Shown here piece by piece: positions 7,379 through 14,907 of a DNA stretch of 48,389 nucleotides (within the stretch, counting starts at the first letter, position 1; every line of letters begins with the position of its first letter). Both the position numbers and the translations under genes were made by a program. The stretch covers positions 1 to 48,389 of the forward strand of contig JBBDXA010000032.1 of the NCBI GenBank assembly GCA_040902585.1, read 5' to 3'. The DNA comes from JBBDXA01 sp040902585 (GTDB taxonomy: Bacteria > Planctomycetota > Phycisphaerae > Phycisphaerales > Phycisphaeraceae). A model generated the notes under the pieces. The model made no database searches, was not told the DNA's origin, and was given only the letters and a program-made list of their open reading frames with translations.

Positions 7379-8971
7379 TCAATGATTCACACCAAACTCA
7401 GCCGAAGCGTACAAGGCCCAGATCAGATCGCTCACCGCCTGTTCGCGCCGCTTCTCATGCCTGGCGAGGAAGGCCGCGACTTCCAATTTCTCTTCGTTCG
7501 TCGGCAAGCGCGTCAGCACGCTCAGATAGAGTTCCTCCGCAAGCAGTGCGACATCCTTCTGCTGGAGCAATCGTTCGGCGAGATTGCCCTTGGCCGGTGC
7601 GAGCAGAGCGAGAAACGTCGCGTCATTGCGCAGGAACAGCGCCGCCTTCAGCGAAGACTCGACCGCCTGCTCCGCTTCCTTCGCCTCGCCTTCGAAGGCC
7701 GCGACGAAGCCTTTGCGAAGTGCCTCTGGCGCTGCCTTCACCGTGACATTCGTGCTCTCACCCGCGGCGACCAGCGTCGAGCGTAACAACTGCTCCCACG
7801 ACAATCGCTTTTCCATCGCGACGGTAAAGCGATCCACCGGCACCTTCGCCTCCGAAGGCAATACGCTCGACCGCTGATAGGTGCGCGTCAAAGCCAGCTC
7901 GCGGAGCAACCATTTCAGATCGTACTTGTGAGCGACAAACTCCTGCGCGAGCAGGTCGAGCAGCTCCGGATGCGAAGGTGGATTGTCCACGTGATGCAGA
8001 TCTAAAGGATGCACCAGACCCCGGCCCATCAGCACGAACCACATGCGATTGACCATGTTCCGCGCGAAGGCTTTGTTCTCAGGCGCGGGCAATTGCTTCG
8101 AGAGTTCCGCCAGCGGGCTGAACGCGGGCACCGCAGGCAGCTTCGTCTGCTTGTCCGCGGGAATCGCCAGCTCTTTTCCCTTTTCAAACGTGACAATCGA
8201 AATCTCTTCCAAGCCCGGCACCGCGGGCCCCGTCTCCTTTTCCTTTTTGTTGAAGACGGAGGAGAAGGCGATCTTCTGCGACATCACCTTCTCGCTCACC
8301 GCGGGGAAGGGCAGGCCGCTGTGCAGCGAGGTGTTGACGTAAACGGTGTACAGGCCCTGGAAATCCGACTGCTTGTAGTCGCGCACGGTCAGGTGATCGT
8401 GACACTGGGCGCACTGTAAATCCATGCCGAGGAAGAGGCGACCCACATCGCGCGTCAGGCCGGGGTAGTCTGTCGGATTCTCGCCGTACTTTTCGAGGCG
8501 CTTGGAGTAGAAGAAAGCTGCGCCGCGGGCGGCTTCATCGCGCGGGTCGGGGTTGATGATCTCCCGCGCCATTTGGTCCCACGGTTTGTTGGCCTTGAAG
8601 GATTCGAGGAGATATGTCGCCCACTCCTCATGCTCGCCGCGGCGTTCCATGAACATGATGTGGAACACTTCCGCCATGCGCGGAGCGTAGTGACCGCTGT
8701 CTAACAAGGTGTTAATCAGTGTCGTTCGTTTGTCCTTGTTCGTATCAGCGAAGAACGCGCGGGCCTGGGCGGTCGAGGGGATCGTGCCGGCCAGATCGAG
8801 ATAGACGCGACGAAGAAACTCCGCGTCATCGGCAGGCCCGGCGATCGGCGCGCCCTTCGCGCCGGCATCAATCAGGGCGTCGATACGTTCGTGCAGAGGC
8901 TGCGTGTCGGCAAGGGCTGCCGAGGAAAGCAGAAGCGTGAAACACAGGATGAAAGAGTCGCGGATTCTCAC
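7379..8971 (-). CDS. DUF1549/DUF1553 protein with a CxxCH motif
   Basis: This 530-aa secreted protein starts with a Sec signal peptide (FILCFTLLLSSAALA). DUF1549 covers roughly residues 25-230 and contains EFLRRVYLDLAGTIPS and a heme-type CAQCHDH near residue 190. DUF1553 covers roughly residues 285-520 and contains NRMWFVLMGRGLVHPLD and LLRELALTRTYQRSS. The family is always found with DUF1501 in Planctomycetes and may bind c-type heme. The start is a GTG without a Shine-Dalgarno; a TAGAAT lies nine bases upstream on the coding strand, so a leaderless mRNA is possible. It is the first gene of the leftward run DUF1549/1553, DUF1501, protease, WD40. Confidence 0.92.
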   Translation of the reverse strand: MRIRDSFILCFTLLLSSAALADTQPLHERIDALIDAGAKGAPIAGPADDAEFLRRVYLDLAGTIPSTAQARAFFADTNKDKRTTLINTLLDSGHYAPRMAEVFHIMFMERRGEHEEWATYLLESFKANKPWDQMAREIINPDPRDEAARGAAFFYSKRLEKYGENPTDYPGLTRDVGRLFLGMDLQCAQCHDHLTVRDYKQSDFQGLYTVYVNTSLHSGLPFPAVSEKVMSQKIAFSSVFNKKEKETGPAVPGLEEISIVTFEKGKELAIPADKQTKLPAVPAFSPLAELSKQLPAPENKAFARNMVNRMWFVLMGRGLVHPLDLHHVDNPPSHPELLDLLAQEFVAHKYDLKWLLRELALTRTYQRSSVLPSEAKVPVDRFTVAMEKRLSWEQLLRSTLVAAGESTNVTVKAAPEALRKGFVAAFEGEAKEAEQAVESSLKAALFLRNDATFLALLAPAKGNLAERLLQQKDVALLAEELYLSVLTRLPTNEEKLEVAAFLARHEKRREQAVSDLIWALYASAEFGVNH

Positions 8972-9042
8972 GATGATGACATTCTACAATTAGTGAGGGC
9001 ATTCACTCGAAATCATTGAAAATGCTGGGCTGTGAGTTACGT

Positions 9043-9963
9043 TTACAGGCCCGCCGCCCGCTTCGGGTTCGTGCAGGTCAGTCGGCGGGCATCGGCGAGG
9101 CTCAGGCCCACGTGCGTTGTCAGGTTTTCGATCACACGCGGCATGGTGATCGCTGAGCCGACCAGGTGTGAGCCGTCCGGCGCGCGGGCGACCATGTCTT
9201 GGCCGATGTCCAGCTCCCATCGACCGAGCTTATACCTCCCCGGCCCCATTCCGGCTGGAGCAACCGCATCGGTGACCACCACCACGCGATCCAGGCCGAT
9301 GAGATCGAGGTAATTCTTCAGAGCGAAGAAGGGCACGTGAACGCCATCGGGGATGAAGGTGATGATCAGGCGATCGCGCAGGGCGAGCACGCGCTGGATG
9401 ATGTTGTCGTGGCGATGCTGCTGCATGGGGCAGCCGTTGCCCAGGTGCGTGTAAAGCGTCAGGCCTGCGTCGATCGCGCCTTTGAGCTCGTCGATCGAAG
9501 CGTTGGAATGACCGGCTGAAACGGCGACGCCGGTCATGCTGAGAAAGCGCGTGACGCGATACTGCGCATCACGTTCGGGCGCAAGCGTGACGAGCTTCGT
9601 CAGGCCGGCTCCCGCGTCGAGCAGGCGTTTCATATCGTCCACATTGGCGGGGCGCACGGCATCGGCGGGGTGCGCGCCGACATAGCCGGGCGTCTCGTTG
9701 ATGAACGGCCCTTCGATGTGAAACCCGGCGATGAGCTGGCGCGCCAGCGTGTCCTTCTCGCGCAGGGTGACGAGGTTCGCCAGGCGCGTGCACATCTGCG
9801 GGATCGACTCGGTGATGACGGTCGCGAGGATGCCGTCAACGCCGTCGGCCGCGAGCTTTACGCAGGCCTGATGCAGGGCGGGCGCGGCGAGGTCATCCTG
9901 ATTGAAGTCAACGCCGCCGTAGCCGTTGACCTGAAGATCGAAAGTGCCTGTGGCGTTACTCAT
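9043..9963 (-). CDS. nagA: N-acetylglucosamine-6-phosphate deacetylase
   Basis: NagA removes the acetyl group from GlcNAc-6-phosphate in the cytoplasm, the first committed step of amino-sugar use and cell-wall recycling. The 306-aa sequence has DLQVNGYGGVDFN at the N terminus, the metal-ligand glutamate in HIEGPFIN, metal histidines in GHSNAS and THLGNG, and the catalytic aspartate in VVVTDAVAPAG. The small beta-sandwich formed by N- and C-terminal extensions in longer homologues is mostly absent. The ATG at 9963 is favoured because the protein begins just before the conserved barrel. No Shine-Dalgarno is seen, but TACAAT on the coding strand (9971-9976) ends seven bases before the ATG, which fits leaderless initiation. 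Confidence 0.9.
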   Translation of the reverse strand: MSNATGTFDLQVNGYGGVDFNQDDLAAPALHQACVKLAADGVDGILATVITESIPQMCTRLANLVTLREKDTLARQLIAGFHIEGPFINETPGYVGAHPADAVRPANVDDMKRLLDAGAGLTKLVTLAPERDAQYRVTRFLSMTGVAVSAGHSNASIDELKGAIDAGLTLYTHLGNGCPMQQHRHDNIIQRVLALRDRLIITFIPDGVHVPFFALKNYLDLIGLDRVVVVTDAVAPAGMGPGRYKLGRWELDIGQDMVARAPDGSHLVGSAITMPRVIENLTTHVGLSLADARRLTCTNPKRAAGL

Positions 9964-9992
9964 GCGCTGCATTGTAAGCGGTCGCTGGTGAA

Positions 9993-11033
9993 TCACTGCT
10001 GCCCGAGCGCCTTGCGGTGCCCGCGCGTGGCCTTGTCCACCTGCTCGGCTGATTCGTAAGGCAGGTAGGCCGCCCGCATGACGAACTGATAGAGCTTGTC
10101 CACTTCGTAGTTCTCGATGTAGAACTGAAAGTCCCACGCGGGGTTGCCTTTGCCGCCACCGGAGGGGGATTGCGTGATGCGGACGCGATCCTGCGGGCGG
10201 AACATCTGGACGAACGCCATGCCGTGGCTGACGCCGAAGTACCAGGGCTGATCGTAGACGTGCTCTGAAAGGTTGTAGACGAGCGTGAGCGGGAAGGGCT
10301 CGTCATGCTTGAAGGTGCGGGCGTCGAGCACATGCGGATGCGTCGAGAGCTTGCCGTGGGCGGGTGTGACGGCGCGAACCCATTGCGACGGCGGAACGAA
10401 CCGCTTACCTTCCAGCCCCTCGCGCCGCCAGCCTTGGAAGTGAATGTCCAGCGACTCGGGCTGATGAATGTAGCTCGCCCAGAACAGACAGATGTAACCG
10501 TTCTTGAAAGTTTTCTTTCTCGGGATGACTTCGATGGTGAGTTGAATGGTGCCGTCGTCAAGAAGCTCGTACCGCTGGCAGCTTTCGAGGGCGTGATGAA
10601 AGGTCGGCTTCTGGTGCAGCTCGACGGCATGGACCGGCTTCCCGTCCGCGCCTTCGATCACGCGCAGTTCCATCGGCCAGTTCCGCGGCTCGAACTGCGT
10701 CTTGCGGTCTTCGTGGGCGGTGCCGTCAAGAATATGCTCGAAGTTCAGACCCGCGATACCGGGGACGAAAAGGTTTTCATTTCGCTTCACATGCCTGAGC
10801 GCCGCGACACCGCTGTAGCCGGCGCGATGATCCTTCAACACATCATCATTCACTGCTTCGTTGTTGACGATGATGGCTTCAATATCGCCGCGCTTCAGGA
10901 TCGCGTAAGGCTTGTCGGGTACGGTGTAGCGGAGGGCCTTGTCGCTGAGCGTGGTGCGCGGCTTGGGCGCATCGGCACCGTGCGCGGTGAAGGCGGGCAT
11001 CATGCAGATGGCGAATGCGAGGCGGAAGAGCAT
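9993..11033 (-). CDS. Secreted planctomycete protein of unknown function
   Basis: The 346-aa product carries a Sec signal peptide (LAFAICMMPAFTAHGA). I cannot assign a named family. The body is strand-rich with many aromatic residues and segments such as LFVPGIAGLNFEHILDGT, SLDIHFQGWRREG and HGMAFVQMF, consistent with a beta-sandwich carbohydrate-binding or mutarotase-like fold; this is inference. The start is well supported: GGAGG stands six bases before the ATG. On the coding strand TACAAT (11064-11069) is a plausible -10 box. It precedes nagA by 29 bases, so the pair may be linked to amino-sugar or polysaccharide handling. Confidence 0.75.
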   Translation of the reverse strand: MLFRLAFAICMMPAFTAHGADAPKPRTTLSDKALRYTVPDKPYAILKRGDIEAIIVNNEAVNDDVLKDHRAGYSGVAALRHVKRNENLFVPGIAGLNFEHILDGTAHEDRKTQFEPRNWPMELRVIEGADGKPVHAVELHQKPTFHHALESCQRYELLDDGTIQLTIEVIPRKKTFKNGYICLFWASYIHQPESLDIHFQGWRREGLEGKRFVPPSQWVRAVTPAHGKLSTHPHVLDARTFKHDEPFPLTLVYNLSEHVYDQPWYFGVSHGMAFVQMFRPQDRVRITQSPSGGGKGNPAWDFQFYIENYEVDKLYQFVMRAAYLPYESAEQVDKATRGHRKALGQQ

Positions 11034-11082
11034 GGCAAACCTCCGATGCGGAAGGGCACTTCGATTGTAATCGTTCCGCGCT

Positions 11083-12516
11083 CTATTCGATCACCCGTTC
11101 GGCCGCGGCCTGACCGTTGGCGATGCAATCGGGAATGCCCACGCCTTCGAAGGCGTTGCCCGCCAGTTCGAGGCCGGGGTGTTGCGTCAAGTGCTGGCGA
11201 AGCTGGGCGACGCGCGCGAGATGGCCGACCTTGTACTGCGGCATGGACCGAGGCCAGCGCTGCACGCGGGTGAAGAGTGGTTCGCCGGTGATGCCGAGCA
11301 GGGCGGTGAATTCTTCCCGAGCGATCGCGGTCAGTTCGTCGTCCGACTTATTCGTCATTTCAGGCTGCAGCGCCCCGCCGACAAAGGCTCGCAGCAAGAC
11401 GTGACCCTCCGGCGCGCGGCCTACATATTTGCGATGCACAAAGGAGCCGGCGATGAGGCGGCGTTTCTCAATTGCCGGCACGACAAAACCAAAGGCATTC
11501 GTCGGATGCTTCACCTGCTCGGCGCGATAAGCCAAGACGATGATCGCGGAGCTGGCGTATTCAATCGCATCGAGCTGCGCGGCAAGCGATTCGTCCGTCG
11601 GACGAAGCCAGTCGGCAGCGACATACGAAGGCACAGCAAGGATCACGCTGTCCGCATCCATCGTTGAACCATCAGCAAGCGACACGCGCCAGCGCGGTGA
11701 ATCCGCCAGCAGGCGCGACAAGCCGGTGACGCGCGTGTTCAGCTTCACCCGATCGCCCAACTTCGCCGCCAGGGTCTGCGTCAGAACGCTCATGCCTTGG
11801 CGCAGGGTGACGAACAGGCTGTACCTCGCGCCCGCATCCTGTTCGACGCCTGCGGTTGTCTTCGCCCTTTTCTGGGCCTTCATCGCGCGGATGATGGAAC
11901 CGTGCGAAGCTTCCATGTCGAGAAAGCGAGGCACGGTCGCGCGGACGCTGAGCGTGTCGGGGTCGGCGACGTAGATGCCTGAGATGAGCGGTTGCACAAG
12001 GCGATCGAGAGCTTCGCGCCCGAAACGCCGAATGACGAAGGAAGAAAGCGATTCATCGTCGCCGTCACTCGTTGCCCGTGCCTTGATGAACTGCTCGCGC
12101 CACATTCGGAACTTGCCCGCCAGTGAAAAGATCGGCGAGCGCGCCATGGCCCACAGGTTGCGCGGAGCCATGAGCTCGAAGCCTTCGGGGATGGGCACGA
12201 GTCGGCCCTTGCGCACGACCATCGCCCGGCGATGCTCGTCGTTGGTGCGCAGCAGTTCGCCCTCAAGACCCAGGCGTTTGCACAGGTCGATGGCTGCGGT
12301 TTTGTTGGTGATGAAGTTGTCGGGGCCTAGCTCGACGAGGTAATCGTCGATGCGCTGCGTTTCGATCACGCCGCCGACGCGGGAGGAGGCTTCGAGCAAG
12401 GTGACATCGAGAGGAATCGAGCGTGACGCGGCGAGTTCGGTGAGGCGATGGGCAGCGGCGAGGCCGGTGATGCCGCCGCCGATGACGAGGATGCGGGTTG
12501 GTTCGCCGTGCATCAT
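11083..12516 (-). CDS. hemY: Protoporphyrinogen oxidase, HemY/PPOX type
   Basis: This 477-aa flavoenzyme oxidises protoporphyrinogen IX (or coproporphyrinogen III in the coproporphyrin branch). The FAD-binding motif VIGGGITGLAAAHRL is at residues 10-24, followed by VTLLEASSRVGGVIET, which contains the ribose-binding glutamate. The late segment LELAGNAFEGVGIPDCI is the C-terminal FAD signature of the PPOX family. It overlaps the fused hemD-hemE gene by four bases (TGA within ATGA), so it is translationally coupled. Two adjacent ATG codons (12516 and 12513) make the start uncertain by one residue. No ferrochelatase gene is in the window. Confidence 0.92.
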   Translation of the reverse strand: MMHGEPTRILVIGGGITGLAAAHRLTELAASRSIPLDVTLLEASSRVGGVIETQRIDDYLVELGPDNFITNKTAAIDLCKRLGLEGELLRTNDEHRRAMVVRKGRLVPIPEGFELMAPRNLWAMARSPIFSLAGKFRMWREQFIKARATSDGDDESLSSFVIRRFGREALDRLVQPLISGIYVADPDTLSVRATVPRFLDMEASHGSIIRAMKAQKRAKTTAGVEQDAGARYSLFVTLRQGMSVLTQTLAAKLGDRVKLNTRVTGLSRLLADSPRWRVSLADGSTMDADSVILAVPSYVAADWLRPTDESLAAQLDAIEYASSAIIVLAYRAEQVKHPTNAFGFVVPAIEKRRLIAGSFVHRKYVGRAPEGHVLLRAFVGGALQPEMTNKSDDELTAIAREEFTALLGITGEPLFTRVQRWPRSMPQYKVGHLARVAQLRQHLTQHPGLELAGNAFEGVGIPDCIANGQAAAERVIE

Positions 12517-14615
12517 GGTCGCGCCGAAAGTTCATGCACCGCATCCACCAGTTCCGCCACGTGTTCGGGCGGCATGTCGGGCGTGATGCCATGGCCGAGG
12601 TTGAAGATGTGGCCGGGGCGGCCGGCGGCCTTGTCGAGGATGCGCTTGGCCTGCTCGCGGATCTTCGCGGGTGAGCAGTGAAGGACGATCGGGTCCAGGT
12701 TCCCCATCACGGCCACATCGTGGCCGAGCGTGTTCCAGGCCTCGGCGAGGTCGACGCGCCAGTCCAGGCCGATGACATCCGCGCCGGTTTCTTTCAGGAG
12801 CGGGAGCAGGGCGGTGGTGTTGGTGCCGAAGTGGATCAGCGGAAGGGCGGATTGCGGATTGCGGATTGCGGATTGATTCCCTTGGCCCTTGGCCCCTGGC
12901 CCTTGGCCCTCTCTCACCCCATCAATCAACCGTTTCACATGCGGCATCACATGTTCGCGGTAGTCATCGGGGTTCAGGGAGCCGACCCAGCTATCGAAAA
13001 TTTGCAGGCAGTCCGCGCCGGCTGCGATCTGATTTCGCAGGTAGCCGATGAGCAGATCGACGAGCCGCTCCATCAGCGTGTTCCAGCTCACCGGATCGCG
13101 GTACATCATCGTCTTGGTTGCGGCGTAGTCCTTCGATTTGCCGCCCTCGATCAGGTACGAGGCGATGGTGAACGGCGCGCCGCAGAAGCCGATGAGGGCG
13201 ATGTCGGGGCGAAGGGCCCGGCGAGTGATGCGCAGGGCTTCGTAAACATACTCAAGGTCACTCGCGTCTGCTTTGCGGATGCGCTCGATGTCCTTTCGTT
13301 CGCGGAAGGGATTGTGAATGACCGGGCCGTCGCCTTTGACGAAGTCGAGCGAGAAGCCCAGCGGCTCGCAGACGGTGAGGATGTCACTGAAGATGATGGC
13401 GGCATCAACGCCGAGGCGATCGACCGCCATCAGCGTGACTTCCGCGCAGAGCTCGCTGTTACGGCAGAGCTCGAGCATCGTGACTTGCGCCCGCACCTCG
13501 CGGTACGCCCGCTGATAGCGCCCCGCCTGGCGCATCAGCCAGATCGGCGTGTACGGCACCGGCTCGCGGCGACAGGCCTTCATGAAGACCGAGTCGGCGA
13601 TGGTGGGGGAGGAATCGCGGATTGCGGATTGCGGATCGCGGATTGAAATGGCAGGCGTGTGCCCCTGCGGGGCGACGGCTAAACGGGTTGCGTGCTTCAT
13701 TTCGCCCCACACCATCTCCACGCGTTTCCAGCGATTGGTGTTTACATCGTTGCTCGCTGCGATGCGCTTCTTCTCTAATAGATCGCCGCTGCGCCTCGCC
13801 GTCTCGCGCACCAGGTTCGCCATGTGTGGTGAATCCGGCTCATAGTCCGGCTGCATGCCGTGCTCAATGATCGCTTCACTCGCCACCGGCCCGATCGATG
13901 CAATCAGCACGCGCTTAAAGCCTTCGCGCAGGGCTTCGACGGAAACCGGACCGACACGGCCCGGCTCGCCGCGCTCGGCCACCTGAAGCATGTGATACCA
14001 CTGCGTCGCGCTGGTACACATCACCACATCCGCTTCGCCCGCAATGACCGCCTCAATCGCGCCCCGCAGCGGCCCCAGATCCTCCGGCAGGCCCCACTTG
14101 TAGACCGGCACGCGAACGACTGTCGCCCCGCGCTCTTCCAGGCCGGCGAGCAGGCGTTGATTGGGCATGCCGTACTCCTGCACCGCGACGGTCTTGTTCG
14201 TCACCGGCAGGTGGGCGTCGAGAGCCTTTAATAGATCCTGCCAGGTGTTGGGCTCGGGCACTTCGAGCGTCGGCTTCAGGCCCATCTCGCGCAGGGCCGC
14301 GACAGGCTTGGGGCCGCGGCAGATCAGCGGCACCTTGCGCATCGCTTCGATGAACTGAGCCTTGCTGACTTTTGTCGTCACCGCCTCGGCCAGGAATCGC
14401 GTGCCCACGCCGGTCAGGAGAACGACAGCGTCGATCTTCTCCGCCATCAACAGATCGAGAAACGCGAGGGCCTCATCGTGGGAAGGATTGGCGATCTCGC
14501 GCATGGAAGGCGCGGAGATCGCCATGCCGCCGTGACGCTGAATGAGCGACGCCATCTCTTCCGCGCGGCGGCTCTCGAAACTGATGACGGACAAACCTTG
14601 AAAATCAGCGGGCAT
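12513..14615 (-). CDS. hemDE: Fused uroporphyrinogen-III synthase / uroporphyrinogen decarboxylase
   Basis: One 701-aa frame encodes two successive heme enzymes. Residues 1 to about 275 are a HemD domain (FESRRAEEMASLIQRHGG, VVLLTGVGTRF, VPVYKWGLPEDLGPL, VLIASIGPVASEAI), which cyclises hydroxymethylbilane. Residues from about 345 are HemE (ACRREPVPYTPIWLMRQAGR, FCGAPFTIASYLIEGG, IFDSWVGSL, NLGHGITPDMPPEH), which decarboxylates uroporphyrinogen III. The linker (about 276-344) has no stop codon and contains a heptamer repeat; HemE itself carries a second repeat at residues 569-590. The ATG at 14615 has AGGAG at proper distance. TATAAT on the coding strand (14652-14657) is a likely -10 box. The fusion could channel the product, or could be a by-product of repeat insertion that removed the stop. 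Confidence 0.9.
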   Translation of the reverse strand: MPADFQGLSVISFESRRAEEMASLIQRHGGMAISAPSMREIANPSHDEALAFLDLLMAEKIDAVVLLTGVGTRFLAEAVTTKVSKAQFIEAMRKVPLICRGPKPVAALREMGLKPTLEVPEPNTWQDLLKALDAHLPVTNKTVAVQEYGMPNQRLLAGLEERGATVVRVPVYKWGLPEDLGPLRGAIEAVIAGEADVVMCTSATQWYHMLQVAERGEPGRVGPVSVEALREGFKRVLIASIGPVASEAIIEHGMQPDYEPDSPHMANLVRETARRSGDLLEKKRIAASNDVNTNRWKRVEMVWGEMKHATRLAVAPQGHTPAISIRDPQSAIRDSSPTIADSVFMKACRREPVPYTPIWLMRQAGRYQRAYREVRAQVTMLELCRNSELCAEVTLMAVDRLGVDAAIIFSDILTVCEPLGFSLDFVKGDGPVIHNPFRERKDIERIRKADASDLEYVYEALRITRRALRPDIALIGFCGAPFTIASYLIEGGKSKDYAATKTMMYRDPVSWNTLMERLVDLLIGYLRNQIAAGADCLQIFDSWVGSLNPDDYREHVMPHVKRLIDGVREGQGPGAKGQGNQSAIRNPQSALPLIHFGTNTTALLPLLKETGADVIGLDWRVDLAEAWNTLGHDVAVMGNLDPIVLHCSPAKIREQAKRILDKAAGRPGHIFNLGHGITPDMPPEHVAELVDAVHELSARP
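12847..12911 (-). repeat. Compound heptamer repeat inside HemE
   Basis: On the plus strand four GCGGATT units are followed by four CCCTTGG-like units, all seven bases long. On the coding strand they give GQGPGAKGQGNQSAIRNPQS in frame, between the conserved HemE segments RLIDGVRE and LPLIHFGTNT. Ordinary HemE proteins have no residues here, so this is an insertion in a presumed surface loop. Confidence 0.9.
13614..13646 (-). repeat. Heptamer repeat in the HemD-HemE linker
   Basis: Four to five GCGGATT-like units, two of them varied to GCGGATC, encode ISIRDPQSAIRDS in the linker between HemD and HemE. It is the same PQSAIRN cycle as in the HemE copy but without the CCCTTGG half. Confidence 0.85.
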
Positions 14616-14672
14616 GCAAACTCCTGTCGGACGGTCGAGGCAAGACCGGCGATTATAGGTGAATCGGTTTGA

Positions 14673-14787
14673 GTGCCACGGGTCGAGGAGTCCGCGACGA
14701 AGACCCGTGCCGGAGGCGTGTTGCCACACGTTGCCGAGCTGGTTCTCCGCACGGGGCTGCTCGCAAAGCCTCGCCGACCCGTGGCAC
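14673..14787. repeat. Nested palindromic element, GTGCCACGGGTCG outer arms
   Basis: Perfect 13-bp terminal inverted repeats (14673-14685 and 14775-14787) enclose a second stem CCGTGC/GCACGG (14705-14710, 14749-14754) and an innermost hairpin CGTGT-TGCC-ACACG (14717-14730). Between outer and middle stems the left arm has GAGTCCGCGA and the right arm TCGCAAAGCCTC. It lies between the divergent hemDE and DHS-like genes. Confidence 0.88.
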
Positions 14788-14818
14788 CCGGCCTTCGCAC
14801 ACGTGACTTCAAAAAACT

Positions 14819-14824
14819 TATAAT
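14819..14824 (+). promoter_or_regulatory. Candidate -10 box of the DHS-like gene
   Basis: A perfect TATAAT stands 84 bases before the ATG at 14908. No strong -35 hexamer is visible at 16-18 bases upstream (CGCACA at 17), so only the -10 element is supported. Confidence 0.5.
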
Positions 14825-14907
14825 GCCCCCTTGTCCCAGGCAGGATGCCCACCTTTAATAGGGGCTGCAAAATTCTCCCCCTTTCCCACGCATCAGGAGG
14901 CCGCAAC

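Noticed and set aside
14673..14787. Small insertion sequence or MITE carrying a gene
   Set aside because: There are terminal inverted repeats, but no open frame of note, no clear target-site duplication and no transposase in the window.
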